From assembly GCF_004363245.1 (NCBI RefSeq), contig NZ_SNYV01000016.1, positions 310,001-374,000 on the forward strand: DNA of 64,000 nt, read 5' to 3'. This DNA is from Sphingobacterium yanglingense (lineage in GTDB: Bacteria > Bacteroidota > Bacteroidia > Sphingobacteriales > Sphingobacteriaceae). The notes under the pieces are model-generated. The model was not told the origin of the DNA. It made no database searches and saw nothing but the letters and a program-made list of their open reading frames with translations. Position numbers and translations under genes: made by a program. Shown here in pieces: positions 1 to 9,202 of this stretch (position 1 is its first letter; each line of letters starts with the position of its first letter).

Positions 1-1026
1 GCAAACTGGTATTTTTCCATTTTCTTTCCTGTATTGGAGATCATAGTAGCTATAGCTACCGGATTATTAGTTTGGTATGGTTCTAAGCAAATCATTGCCG
101 ACATTATATCTCCTGGTGTCGTCGTCGCATTCATTATGTACATCAACATGATATTCCGACCTATTCGTGAGCTGATCGACAAATTCAATACCCTGCAGAT
201 GGGAATGGTCTCGGCCGAGCGGATATTTGACATTTTGGACACAGACGAGTTTACACCTAATACAGGCACCTTAAAAGAAAGGGAAATACAAGGAGCTATC
301 GAATTCAAAAATGTGTGGTTTGCCTACGATAATGAAAAATGGGTTCTAAAGGATGTAAGTTTTCGTGTCGCTCCAGGAGAGACGTTAGCTCTTGTCGGAG
401 CTACTGGCGCAGGAAAATCTTCTATAATAAGTATACTAAGCCGATTTTACGAGATACAAAAAGGTCAAATATTGTTGGATGGAATTGATATTAAAGAGTA
501 TGATCTCAATTTTCTCCGCACCAATATTTCCATAGTATTACAGGACGTGTTTTTATTCTCGGACACAGTTAAAAATAACATATCGCTAAATGATTCAACA
601 ATATCCACAGAAAAAATTATTGATGCAGCAAAAAAAGTTGGAGCTTTTGATTTTATTAATAGGTTACCTAACCAATTTGATTATGAAGTACAGGAACGAG
701 GCGCTACACTATCTGCAGGTCAGGCCCAGTTGGTTTCTTTCATCCGAGCACTAGTACACGAGCCAAAGATCCTTGTTCTGGACGAAGCTACATCATCAAT
801 AGATACTGAAACAGAGGAGATGATACAAGCCGCCATAGACAACCTAATGGAGGGGCGAACAGCCATCGTCATAGCCCACCGTTTGTCAACCATCCAAAAA
901 GCAGACAAGATTATCGTTCTAGATAAAGGAGAGGTAAAAGAAATCGGCTCACATCAAGAGCTATTAATAATAGATGGGTATTACAAAAAGCTATACGAGT
1001 TACAGTTCAATTCCACAGGCATATAA
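1..1026 (+). CDS. ABC exporter, permease-ATPase half-transporter (3' part only)
   Basis: The reading frame is open from base 1, so the gene begins before the window; the first visible codons encode the end of a membrane segment. What remains is the last transmembrane helices of an MsbA/multidrug type ABC exporter, then a complete nucleotide-binding domain. Visible motifs: Walker A GATGAGKSS (about codon 122 counting from the TTG at base 34), a signature motif LSAGQ in place of LSGGQ, Walker B ILVLDEATSSID, and the switch histidine in AHRLST. The family exports lipids, drugs or peptides across the inner membrane using ATP; the substrate cannot be told. A hairpin follows the stop codon directly. 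The family is certain, the specific role unknown. Confidence 0.93.
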   Translation, partial: ANWYFSIFFPVLEIIVAIATGLLVWYGSKQIIADIISPGVVVAFIMYINMIFRPIRELIDKFNTLQMGMVSAERIFDILDTDEFTPNTGTLKEREIQGAIEFKNVWFAYDNEKWVLKDVSFRVAPGETLALVGATGAGKSSIISILSRFYEIQKGQILLDGIDIKEYDLNFLRTNISIVLQDVFLFSDTVKNNISLNDSTISTEKIIDAAKKVGAFDFINRLPNQFDYEVQERGATLSAGQAQLVSFIRALVHEPKILVLDEATSSIDTETEEMIQAAIDNLMEGRTAIVIAHRLSTIQKADKIIVLDKGEVKEIGSHQELLIIDGYYKKLYELQFNSTGI

Positions 1027-1027
1027 A

Positions 1028-1056
1028 AAATCCCCTAAGTCAAGCAAAGGGGATTT
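1028..1056 (+). terminator. Hairpin terminator of the ABC exporter gene
   Basis: The arms AAATCCCC and GGGGATTT form an 8-bp perfect stem with a 13-base loop two bases after the stop codon. There is no long T run, so termination is inferred from position and stem. Confidence 0.6.
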
Positions 1057-1155
1057 ACAGTCTATAAAAAGAAGAGAGAGAAATATTTATAAAACTGCAA
1101 TTAGTGCCTAGGCATTTATTATAAAAAATAAGTAAACACCTAGGTCTTAATATCT

Positions 1156-1473
1156 TTAATTTATAATTTGATACACCTCACGCATGTAATAAGCTTCCTG
1201 CAGTGTACTTGTGAAGTCCCGCCACTCAGCCTCGGAAAACGTAAATAGGATTTCCTGTACTGGAGTGGGAAGCAATACTCGAAATACACCATCCGGGAAA
1301 CTAATAAACTCCTCTGCACCAATCTTTTTACTTATTTCTTCCAAGAAACAATCATATTGTAATGAAGTAAATGTTAAAATAAAGGCCCCTTGCCAGATGT
1401 AATGATTTTTGCACTTACTGCAATAACTAATAGTAGTACTTCCTCTTGAGCCTAAAGTTACAGATTGACACAT
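1156..1473 (-). CDS. Small cytosolic CxxC protein of unknown function (DUF6686-like)
   Basis: About 105 residues with no signal peptide. An N-terminal Cys (residue 2) and a YCSKC motif near residue 16 could bind a metal. The rest is an alternating hydrophobic/acidic pattern that recalls the short Bacteroidota proteins called DUF6686; I recognise this only from the pattern. I chose the ATG at 1473 over an in-frame TTG six bases upstream. A TAnnTTTG-type -7 box (1495-1502) lies just upstream and overlaps a TTTAGA-N5-TATAAA inverted repeat like those before the iron-uptake genes in this window, so iron-responsive expression is possible. Function unknown. Confidence 0.6.
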   Translation of the reverse strand: MCQSVTLGSRGSTTISYCSKCKNHYIWQGAFILTFTSLQYDCFLEEISKKIGAEEFISFPDGVFRVLLPTPVQEILFTFSEAEWRDFTSTLQEAYYMREVYQIIN

Positions 1474-1487
1474 AACCAATGTATTTA

Positions 1488-1504
1488 TTTAGACCAAATA
1501 TAAA
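1488..1504 (-). promoter_or_regulatory. Candidate promoter with iron-type inverted repeat
   Basis: The inverted repeat TTTAGA-CCAAA-TATAAA (5 of 6 arm positions match) overlaps the minus-strand -7 box TATATTTG at 1495-1502, about 22 bases before the ATG at 1473. The AT-rich context makes a chance match plausible, so this is the weakest member of the shared operator set. Confidence 0.35.
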
Positions 1505-1672
1505 TAAAAGAGGTGATAATAAAAAAGCTTTTACTAAAATTTATTTTATCCCCGCTTTAATTGTTTGAAAAGTTCCCTCGGGTTCAAGTTTCCATATAGT
1601 CTTGTCCTAGCCAAAAACCTTTATACCTATGGACTATCAGATTTGGACTATCTTGGAAAATTGAATTAAAGC

Positions 1673-1709
1673 AAAGGGACTGACTCCATTTTCAGAAGTC
1701 AGTCCCTTT
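1673..1709 (-). terminator. Terminator downstream of dcp
   Basis: A 13-bp perfect stem (AAAGGGACTGACT and its complement) with an 11-base loop, about 24 bases past the dcp stop codon. The bases from 1480 to this hairpin hold no gene that I can see. Confidence 0.7.
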
Positions 1710-1732
1710 GTCTGTTTTTTAAATATATTTAA

Positions 1733-3847
1733 CTAGTTCAATCCTCTCTTTTTCATCAAATGAATTGGATCTGGATCTTTTCCTCTAAACGCCTTATACA
1801 GTTCGGCAGGATCTCCTGTTCCGCCTTTTTCCAAAATATTCTTACGGAATGACTCTGCGGTAGCCTGATCAAATAATCCTTTCTCCTTAAATGCTGCAAA
1901 AGCATCAGAATCTAATACCTCTGCCCATATGTAAGCATAATATCCGGCAGAGTATCCTCCAGAAAAGATATGCTGAAAATATGTACTTCTGTAACGTGGA
2001 ATAATTGCATCAATTAAGCCCACTTTCGCCATGGCTGCCTTTTCAAAAGTATTAGCATCGGTTGTGATTGTAGAAGTCGCTGCATGGTAATTCATATCCA
2101 ATAGTGACGCTGCAACATATTCTGTTGTTGCAAATCCCTGGTCGAAAGTACCAGCTTTCTCCATTTTAGTGATCAATGAATCTGGAATAGCCTCTCCTGT
2201 TTTGTAATGCTTAGCGTATGTTTTCAACACTTCTGGATCTGCCGCCCAGTTTTCCATCACTTGAGACGGCAACTCGACAAAATCGCGCGACACTGAAGTA
2301 CCTGCCAATGACTTATATTTAACATTAGAGAATAAACCATGCAATGCGTGTCCAAACTCATGGAATAATGTTGTAGCTTCATCGAAAGTCAATAATGCAG
2401 GCTGATCACCAACTGGCTTCGTAAAATTACATACAATAGAGATTACAGGTGCGACACGTTTGCCATCTTTCGTCTGCTGGCTACGGTAAGACGTCATCCA
2501 TGCTCCTCCGCGTTTCGAATCACGAGGAAAGAAATCAGCGTATAATAATCCTAAATGTGAACCATCTTTATCTTTTACTTCATACACCTCAACCTCTTCA
2601 TGGTAGGTAGGCACATTATTCAATGCTACAAAAGTGATTCCCCATAGCTTCGTTGCTGTCGAAAACGCGCCTTCACGTACCGCAGACAGGCCAAAATAAG
2701 GCTTTATTTCTTCCTCATTCAAGGCGAAGCGTTTAACACGGATTTTCTCTGCATAGTATCTCCAGTCGTAAGGAGCCACCTTAAAAGTATCTTTTGCTGC
2801 TTCAATCTCTTTTTGAATATCTCCGGCTTCAACCTTAGCCTTTGCTAGTGCTGGTCCCCACAATTTATTTAACAAGCTATAAACATTTGTAGGATTTCCT
2901 GCCATCGATTCCTCTAAAACGTAAGCCGCATGTGAAGCGTATCCTAAAAGCTTAGCTTTCTCTAAACGTAGGTTCGCTATTTTCATAAGATCAGCCTTGT
3001 TGTCGTGATCATTACCGTTATTGGCTCTAGATTGATATGCGTTCCAGATTTCTTTGCGTAAATCTCTATTGTCCGCATACTGCAAAAATGGCATTACCGA
3101 AGGATTAGAAAGTGTGAATACCCACTTTCCTTCTTTACCTTTAGCTTTTGCAGTCTCCGCTGCTGCCGCAACCAAACCGTCAGGCAGACCAGCTAAATCT
3201 TCTTTCTTGTCAACGACCAATTCATACGCATTGGTTTCTGCTAATAAATTTTGTCCAAATTGCGTAGTCAGAACAGACAAATCCGCATTAATTTGCTTTA
3301 ACTTACTTTTATCCGCATCTGACAAATTCGCGCCTGCACGTACAAACCCCTTATATGTCTCTTCCAATAACTTCTTGTCTTCAGCATCTAGACCTAGTGC
3401 ATCCTTCTTCGAATACACCGCCTTCACTCTTTCAAAAAGCTTCGCGTTCAATTGAATCTCGTCACTATGAGCAGAGATCAAGGGAGCCATATCCTTAGCG
3501 ATGGACTGAATTGTATCGTTCGTATTTGCTGAATTTAAGTTATAAAACACAGTTGATACATTCCCTAACAAAGTACCAGCATTCTCTAAAGCTACAATTG
3601 TATTAGCAAAACTAGGTTCTTCCGTATTGTTGATAATACTGTCAATTTCTAAATTATGCTGTTTGAGCGCTTCCTCAAAAGCAGGTCTAAAATGTTCATC
3701 TTTGATTTTGTCAAAAGGAGGAACATTAAATGGCGTATCGTATGCCGTCAAAAATGGATTATCCGAATCCTTACTCTTTTCTTCGTTGTTGCATCCTACA
3801 AAAATAGAGGCAACAACCAAAAATGGAATGAAGCTTTTTTTACTCAT
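1733..3847 (-). CDS. dcp: M3-family zinc peptidyl-dipeptidase, lipoprotein
   Basis: A 704-residue thimet-oligopeptidase-family (M3) enzyme of the Dcp type, which removes dipeptides from the C-terminus of oligopeptides. The zinc motif H496-E-F-G-H500 sits in FHEFGHALHG, and the usual downstream tail with a GGYSAGYYAYIWAEV helix is intact. The N-terminus is a lipoprotein signal (hydrophobic stretch ending FVGC, then Asn-Asn-Glu-Glu), so the enzyme is probably anchored in the periplasm or outer membrane rather than cytosolic as in E. coli. It appears monocistronic. Full length for the family, no missing residue seen. Confidence 0.95.
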   Translation of the reverse strand: MSKKSFIPFLVVASIFVGCNNEEKSKDSDNPFLTAYDTPFNVPPFDKIKDEHFRPAFEEALKQHNLEIDSIINNTEEPSFANTIVALENAGTLLGNVSTVFYNLNSANTNDTIQSIAKDMAPLISAHSDEIQLNAKLFERVKAVYSKKDALGLDAEDKKLLEETYKGFVRAGANLSDADKSKLKQINADLSVLTTQFGQNLLAETNAYELVVDKKEDLAGLPDGLVAAAAETAKAKGKEGKWVFTLSNPSVMPFLQYADNRDLRKEIWNAYQSRANNGNDHDNKADLMKIANLRLEKAKLLGYASHAAYVLEESMAGNPTNVYSLLNKLWGPALAKAKVEAGDIQKEIEAAKDTFKVAPYDWRYYAEKIRVKRFALNEEEIKPYFGLSAVREGAFSTATKLWGITFVALNNVPTYHEEVEVYEVKDKDGSHLGLLYADFFPRDSKRGGAWMTSYRSQQTKDGKRVAPVISIVCNFTKPVGDQPALLTFDEATTLFHEFGHALHGLFSNVKYKSLAGTSVSRDFVELPSQVMENWAADPEVLKTYAKHYKTGEAIPDSLITKMEKAGTFDQGFATTEYVAASLLDMNYHAATSTITTDANTFEKAAMAKVGLIDAIIPRYRSTYFQHIFSGGYSAGYYAYIWAEVLDSDAFAAFKEKGLFDQATAESFRKNILEKGGTGDPAELYKAFRGKDPDPIHLMKKRGLN

Positions 3848-4056
3848 TTCAATCTATTTATTTTTCTTCTGTTTTTTGTTCTATTTAGCAAAAGCATCCG
3901 TCCTATTAACAATGACTGGTCTTATGTGCTCTTCGATTCACACTTCGGTTTCAACTTGTTCCTGCAAACTTAGATAAATTTCACGACAAATTCGGTCTTC
4001 ACCGCTTATTTACTGACATTCACCGAAAAGAACATTAAAGATTCAGCGCCGATATA

Positions 4057-4064
4057 TACCTTTG
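4057..4064 (+). promoter_or_regulatory. Candidate -7 box for the DUF4407 gene
   Basis: TACCTTTG fits the Bacteroidota -7 consensus TAnnTTTG and lies 36 bases before the ATG at 4101. No convincing TTG -33 element is seen. Confidence 0.4.
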
Positions 4065-4100
4065 AAAAACAAACAACTATTCTAGCTCAAATTTGATATA

Positions 4101-5210
4101 ATGAGTATGTTACAAAATTTTTTCTGGTGGTGCGCTGGTGTGCACAAAGATACCTTGTCTAAATTTCCAGAAGAACACAGCAAATACGTCAGTATAGGTG
4201 CCACGATTTTCTTCACAGGTCTTTTTGCTAGCTTAGCAGGAGGATATGCGCTCTACTTTGTATTCAGTGGTAGTCCATTAGCTCCCTTATACGCCTCGTT
4301 TTTTGGAATAATATGGGGACTAGCAATATTCAACCTAGACAGATACATTGTACTCAGTCTAGACAAGTCTAGCTCCTTAGGCAAACAATTATTACAAGCA
4401 TTACCGCGTATCCTACTTGCAGTCTTAATAGGTATTGTTATTTCTCGCCCATTAGAGCTTAAAATCTTTGACAAAGAGATAAAGGAGCACTTACGGGTTG
4501 AATATCTAAAACAACAACAGGCTCGGATTGATACGCTAAACCATACCTTCGAAAGTAAATATCAAGTGGAGTATGGACAATTGCTTCGTCTCAAATCTCA
4601 GGCAGATTCTTTAGAGTCGACTATCAAAACCTCTAGGCAGCAGCTCAATCACGAAATATTCGGAACAAAAACAGCAGAAACATCAGGTGTACTGGGCTAT
4701 GGTCCTTATGCCAAGCGCAAGGAAGAAAGTCTCCAAAAAGAAGAAGTATTTTTAGATACGCTAAGGAGTAGGATACAGCAAAAAGAAAGTCAACTCCTCG
4801 TTCGAAAAGAGAAGGAAGGCCTTTTTGACCAAAAAATATTGTCAAATACAAGTCTGGACAGTGCTATAAATATAGCGGGCTTTGCTGACCGGAATGCGGC
4901 ATTGGCAAACCTCCATAAAAAACCGGATGGAACAGAGGATAGCTCAACAAAATACGCGGTAATCTTTATAGCCCTACTGTTTGTGTTTTTTGAGTGTCTA
5001 CCGGTATTTGTCAAGCTCATGAGTGCTAAAGATCCTTACGACATGGCTATCCGAAGCCAACGAACCATACATCAACTTGAGTCCGCTTCAAATATCGATA
5101 TCGAAAAGAATGCACTCAATCAGTTGATTCCCCAGCGCACGGATATAGCCATCCAAAGACGGATGGATAAGCTCTCTGAGAACTATGAAAAGTCGAAAAG
5201 TCAGCGATAA
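4101..5210 (+). CDS. DUF4407 family integral membrane protein
   Basis: A 369-residue protein matching the DUF4407 pattern. Two closely spaced membrane segments (about residues 30-52 and 57-78) are followed by the conserved NLDRYIVLS stretch, a third segment near 93-112, a long charged coiled-coil-like region (about 125-270), a fourth membrane segment near 285-305, and a short cytoplasmic tail. No enzymatic motif is present and the family has no established function. The gene stands alone, with its own -7 box, and is followed by the ecotin gene with separate control signals. The family assignment is firm; any role is unknown. Confidence 0.88.
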   Translation: MSMLQNFFWWCAGVHKDTLSKFPEEHSKYVSIGATIFFTGLFASLAGGYALYFVFSGSPLAPLYASFFGIIWGLAIFNLDRYIVLSLDKSSSLGKQLLQALPRILLAVLIGIVISRPLELKIFDKEIKEHLRVEYLKQQQARIDTLNHTFESKYQVEYGQLLRLKSQADSLESTIKTSRQQLNHEIFGTKTAETSGVLGYGPYAKRKEESLQKEEVFLDTLRSRIQQKESQLLVRKEKEGLFDQKILSNTSLDSAINIAGFADRNAALANLHKKPDGTEDSSTKYAVIFIALLFVFFECLPVFVKLMSAKDPYDMAIRSQRTIHQLESASNIDIEKNALNQLIPQRTDIAIQRRMDKLSENYEKSKSQR

Positions 5211-5273
5211 CATCACTAAAAAAATAGTTGTCTATTAAACTTTTTGTCTTTTTTGGAATCATATTTGGTATAG

Positions 5274-5288
5274 ACACTATAATAGTGT
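5274..5288. promoter_or_regulatory. Perfect palindrome upstream of the ecotin gene
   Basis: ACACTAT-A-ATAGTGT is a perfect 7+1+7 palindrome ending 17 bases before the ecotin start. A near-consensus -7 box (CATATTTG, 5260-5267) just upstream would place the transcription start within it. It could be a repressor site or a 5' hairpin. Confidence 0.4.
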
Positions 5289-5305
5289 AATTAAAAGCAA
5301 CAAAT

Positions 5306-5809
5306 ATGAACAAACAATTACTGAAGACCTTGACTATCTTATTGGGTCTATTCGGCTTGACAACAATGGCTACGGCACAATCTGTTTTAAAACAAAATAC
5401 AGACATATTTCCGACTCCTGAAGCGGGATATAAGAAAATGATTATTGAAGTCCCTCATTCAAAAAATGATGACAACAAGAAAATTGAATTCAGTGTGGGT
5501 AAATGGATGGAGGTTGACGGTTGCAATCATTTCTCTCTCCAAGGGACTTTAGAAAAGAAGGACTTACAAGGATGGGGTTATGACTATTATACCTTCAAAA
5601 CAAATGGTAATGTAATATCGACTCAAATGGCTTGTCCTGGAGCGCCAAACAGAAATTTATTTGTCTCGGCCCAACCGGAAATGGTACGTTATAATGGAAA
5701 ATTACCGATCATAATATATGTTCCAGAAGGTTATGAGGTACAATTCAAAATCTATAAAGCAGAAGAGGATGTCTATGTTGCAGCAGAAGAACGCACCAAG
5801 AAAAAATAG
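5306..5809 (+). CDS. eco: Ecotin-family periplasmic serine protease inhibitor
   Basis: 167 residues with a clear signal peptide ending MATAQ. The mature part matches ecotin throughout: the LEVD-C region (here MEVDGC, Cys73), the GWGYDYY block (residues 89-95), the reactive loop STQMAC with Cys110 as the disulfide partner of Cys73, and the MVRYNGKLPIIIYVPEGYEV block. Ecotins are dimeric inhibitors of trypsin-like serine proteases, including host enzymes. In E. coli ecotin the scissile pair is Met84-Met85 (STMMAC); aligned here the P1 residue is Gln107 (codon CAA at 5624-5626), so target preference may differ. Family certain, target unknown. Confidence 0.93.
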   Translation: MNKQLLKTLTILLGLFGLTTMATAQSVLKQNTDIFPTPEAGYKKMIIEVPHSKNDDNKKIEFSVGKWMEVDGCNHFSLQGTLEKKDLQGWGYDYYTFKTNGNVISTQMACPGAPNRNLFVSAQPEMVRYNGKLPIIIYVPEGYEVQFKIYKAEEDVYVAAEERTKKK

Positions 5810-5831
5810 ACTACATAAAGTTTTGGAAATA

Positions 5832-5863
5832 AAAAAGGCCAGTCAAATTTGACTGGCCTTTTT
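5832..5863. terminator. Bidirectional terminator between eco and typA
   Basis: An A/T-flanked near-perfect palindrome with core GGCCAGTCAAATTTGACTGG, an A run on the left and a T run on the right. It serves convergent eco (plus) and typA (minus). Confidence 0.9.
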
Positions 5864-5868
5864 ATGTT

Positions 5869-7668
5869 TTATCCTTTTTTGTTCACCTTACGTTCATTTT
5901 CCGTTAAGTAAATTTTACGTAAGCGGATAGACTGAGGTGTTACTTCAATATATTCGTCTCCTTGGATGTATTCCATTGATTCCTCTAGCGAGAACTTGAT
6001 AGCAGGAGCAATACGTGTATTATCATCCGTACCGGACGCACGCATATTTGTCAATTGCTTAGCTTTAACAATATTAATTGTCAAATCGTTGTCTCTGATG
6101 TGCTCTCCTAAAATCTGTCCTTCGTAGATCTCAACTCCTGGCTCAACAAAGAACTTACCACGATCTTGTAATTTATCAATAGAGTAAGCTGTTGTAGTAC
6201 CTTTATCTAAAGAGATCAATACACCGTGTAGACGACCAGGGATTGTTCCTTTCCAAGGCTCATAACCTTTTAGACGGTGTGCCATTACAGCTTCACCTGC
6301 TGTAGCAGTCAAGATGTTGTTACGCAATCCGATAATACCACGAGAAGGAATTTCAAACTCCAAGTGCTGCATTTCACCTTTTGCTTCCATAATCAATAAC
6401 TCACCTTTACGCTGTGTTACCAATTCGATTACTTTACCAGATACATCACCTGGAACATCGACCACCAATACCTCTACTGGTTCGCACTTTTTACCATCGA
6501 TTTCTTTAACGATAACCTGTGGTTGTCCTACTTGTAATTCGTAACCTTCGCGACGCATAGTCTCGATAAGTACGGACAAGTGTAAGATACCACGACCATA
6601 TACCAACCACGCATCAGGAGAATCAGTTGGAACAACACGTAATGCTAAGTTTTTCTCTAATTCTTTCTGTAAACGGTCATGAATATGACGAGAAGTAACC
6701 AATTTACCTTCTTTACCAAAGAAAGGTGAGTTATTTATCGTAAATAACATGTTCATTGTAGGCTCATCAATATGAATAACCTCCAATTGTTCAGGATTCT
6801 CAAAATCAGCGATAGTATCTCCGATATCAAATCCTTCAATACCTACCACCGCACAAATATCGCCCGCTTTAACTTCTGACACTTTAAGACGTCCTAAACC
6901 TTCAAATATCTGAAGCTCTTTAACACGGCTTTTAACAATCTTGCCATCACGTTTTACTAATGAAACAGGCTGATTTTCTTTAATAGTACCACGTGCCACG
7001 CGACCAATAGCTATACGGCCGACAAATGTAGAGTAATCTAAAGATGTAATCTGCATTTGCAATGTACCTTCACTTTGTGGGGCAGCTGGAATATGTTCAA
7101 TAATTGCATCTAACAATGCACTAAAGTCTTCTGTTGGTTGTTTCCAGTCTGTAGACATCCATCCTTGTTTTGATGAACCATATAACACAGGAAATTCTAA
7201 TTGCTCTTCCGTAGCATCTAAGCTAAAGAATAGATCAAAAACATTTTCATATACTTCATCTGGACGACAGTTTTCCTTATCTACCTTATTAACCACGACA
7301 ATAGGTTTTAATCCTAATGCCAAAGCCTTTTGAGTAACGAAACGCGTTTGAGGCATTGGTCCTTCAAAGGCGTCACATAATAACACCACACCATCTGCCA
7401 TTTTTAGTACCCGCTCAACCTCTCCACCGAAATCGGCGTGACCAGGGGTATCAATTACATTGATCTTAACATCTTTGTATTTGACAGCAACATTCTTCGA
7501 AACGATTGTAATACCGCGTTCACGTTCTAAATCGTTGTTATCTAAGATTAAATCACCTGTACCATCATTATCTCTAAATTGGTTTGTGAAATGTAAGATT
7601 TTGTCAACTAACGTTGTTTTTCCGTGATCGACGTGAGCGATAATCGCTATATTTCTAATATTTTGCAT
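5869..7668 (-). CDS. typA: Ribosome-associated translational GTPase TypA/BipA
   Basis: A 599-residue GTPase of the EF-G superfamily. The N-terminus has the G1 motif AHVDHGKTT, G2/switch around RERGITI, G3 DTPGHADF and G4 NKVDKENC, followed by the EF-Tu-like domain 2, two EF-G-like domains and the TypA-specific C-terminal domain. It acts on the 50S subunit in assembly and stress or cold adaptation. Full length for the family. The gene is flanked by a strong terminator and has its own -7 box (7701-7708), so it is probably monocistronic. Confidence 0.97.
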   Translation of the reverse strand: MQNIRNIAIIAHVDHGKTTLVDKILHFTNQFRDNDGTGDLILDNNDLERERGITIVSKNVAVKYKDVKINVIDTPGHADFGGEVERVLKMADGVVLLCDAFEGPMPQTRFVTQKALALGLKPIVVVNKVDKENCRPDEVYENVFDLFFSLDATEEQLEFPVLYGSSKQGWMSTDWKQPTEDFSALLDAIIEHIPAAPQSEGTLQMQITSLDYSTFVGRIAIGRVARGTIKENQPVSLVKRDGKIVKSRVKELQIFEGLGRLKVSEVKAGDICAVVGIEGFDIGDTIADFENPEQLEVIHIDEPTMNMLFTINNSPFFGKEGKLVTSRHIHDRLQKELEKNLALRVVPTDSPDAWLVYGRGILHLSVLIETMRREGYELQVGQPQVIVKEIDGKKCEPVEVLVVDVPGDVSGKVIELVTQRKGELLIMEAKGEMQHLEFEIPSRGIIGLRNNILTATAGEAVMAHRLKGYEPWKGTIPGRLHGVLISLDKGTTTAYSIDKLQDRGKFFVEPGVEIYEGQILGEHIRDNDLTINIVKAKQLTNMRASGTDDNTRIAPAIKFSLEESMEYIQGDEYIEVTPQSIRLRKIYLTENERKVNKKG

Positions 7669-7700
7669 CTAGCAAGTAAATTTGTTTTAAATTCAGGGTG

Positions 7701-7708
7701 CAAAGATA
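7701..7708 (-). promoter_or_regulatory. Candidate -7 box for typA
   Basis: On the minus strand this reads TATCTTTG (TAnnTTTG type), 32 bases before the typA ATG. A TTG lies 14 bases upstream, a short spacing for the consensus. Confidence 0.45.
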
Positions 7709-7874
7709 ATTATTTTACACCTCAAATTTTAGTATTTTATATTATTATTTTGTTAACCTTCTGATTTCACCTTCAAACACTTATGACATTTTTACATCAA
7801 AAACCACTCATCGAGATCTGTTAGCGTATTAGCAATGTCTTTTCCCGTCCTCAGTTAACAAGTAATTTGAGCAT

Positions 7875-9065
7875 TTACGAAATTACGTCAAGGGCTTTTC
7901 CAACTTTCGTAAACGCCGCAATCGCCTTATCTAGATGAGCTCTATCATGAGCGGCAGAGATTTGTACACGGATACGTGCTTTTCCTTGTGGCACTACCGG
8001 ATAATAGAAACCAATTACATAGATTCCCTCTTCCAACATTTTAGCGGCAAACTCCTGCGCCAACTTAGCATCATACAGCATAACAGGAACGATAGGGTGA
8101 AAACCAGGTTTAATATCGAAACCTGCAGCTGTCATCTGCTCACGGAAGTATAACGTATTCTCTTCTAATTTATCACGTAGCTCCGTAGTCTCACTCAACA
8201 TATCCAAAACGGCAACCGATGCACCTGTAATTGCTGGAGCTAATGTATTAGAGAATAAATATGGTCTCGAGCGTTGACGCAACATATCGATGATTTCCTT
8301 TTTTCCAGAAGTGAATCCACCTGATGCTCCACCAAGGGCTTTACCTAAAGTACCTGTTATAATATCAATACGATCTATAACATTAAATAACTCATGCGTG
8401 CCGCGCCCCGTCTTACCGATGAAACCAGAACAATGAGACTCATCAATCATCACTAAAGCTTCATATTTATCAGCTAAATCGCATATTTTATCCAACGGAG
8501 CCACCGATCCATCCATAGAAAAAGCACCATCAGTAACAATGATTTTGTGACGGGCACCAGAAGCGGCTTGCAATTGAGCTTCTAAATCCTCCATATCACA
8601 GTTTTTATACCGGAAACGCTGTGCTTTACATAAACGTACCCCATCAATTATTGAAGCATGGTTCAACTCATCTGAAATGATTGCATCTTCAGCACCAAAC
8701 AAAGGTTCAAAGACACCTCCGTTTGCATCAAATGCCGCTGCATAAAGAATCGTATCCTCTGTGCCCAAAAAGTTAGACAACTTTGCTTCCAGCTCTTTGT
8801 GTACATCTTGTGTACCACAGATAAAACGAACAGAAGACATTCCATATCCGTGATCATCGATTGCCTTTTTTGCAGCTGCCACAACCTTCGGATGCGAAGA
8901 CAGTCCCAAATAATTATTTGCACAAAAGTTGACAACCTCTTGTCCAGTGCTTACTTTAATATCCGCTCCTTGAGGAGTTACAATAATACGTTCCTCTTTA
9001 TAAAGTCCTGCTTCTTTGATTGCAGCCAACTCTTTTTCCAATGCTGGCTTTAACGTTTTGTACAT
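7875..9065 (-). CDS. kbl: 2-amino-3-ketobutyrate CoA ligase (glycine C-acetyltransferase)
   Basis: A 396-residue fold-type I PLP enzyme of the alpha-oxoamine synthase family. The PLP-lysine is in GTLGKALGG, the cofactor-binding Asp/His in [12 protein letters not shown], and the N-terminal region has [11 protein letters not shown]. It converts 2-amino-3-ketobutyrate and CoA to glycine and acetyl-CoA in threonine breakdown. The close match in length and motifs favours Kbl over the related BioF or serine palmitoyltransferase. No threonine dehydrogenase gene is adjacent. A TATCTTTG -7 box lies at 9137-9144. Confidence 0.94.
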   Translation of the reverse strand: MYKTLKPALEKELAAIKEAGLYKEERIIVTPQGADIKVSTGQEVVNFCANNYLGLSSHPKVVAAAKKAIDDHGYGMSSVRFICGTQDVHKELEAKLSNFLGTEDTILYAAAFDANGGVFEPLFGAEDAIISDELNHASIIDGVRLCKAQRFRYKNCDMEDLEAQLQAASGARHKIIVTDGAFSMDGSVAPLDKICDLADKYEALVMIDESHCSGFIGKTGRGTHELFNVIDRIDIITGTLGKALGGASGGFTSGKKEIIDMLRQRSRPYLFSNTLAPAITGASVAVLDMLSETTELRDKLEENTLYFREQMTAAGFDIKPGFHPIVPVMLYDAKLAQEFAAKMLEEGIYVIGFYYPVVPQGKARIRVQISAAHDRAHLDKAIAAFTKVGKALDVIS

Positions 9066-9136
9066 ATGAAAAAAATAAAATTTATAATTTTAAAATATCC
9101 AAAGCGTTAGGGCCTTAGGACATTTGATTCTAGCCC

Positions 9137-9144
9137 CAAAGATA
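9137..9144 (-). promoter_or_regulatory. Candidate -7 box for kbl
   Basis: Minus-strand TATCTTTG, giving a leader of about 60 bases. No clear -33 element. Confidence 0.35.
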
Positions 9145-9202
9145 GCAGAATTTTACCACACCGCAGTACGAAATCGTTTGTCTGAATATTATCAAAACCA
9201 CA

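Noticed and set aside
1105-1114. Palindrome TGCCTAGGCA with a second CCTAGG nearby, downstream of the ABC exporter gene
   Set aside because: Too short, and no gene or promoter context gives it meaning.
3054-3977. Plus-strand open frames opposite dcp, up to 133 codons
   Set aside because: They lie antisense to a well-conserved peptidase and show no family pattern.
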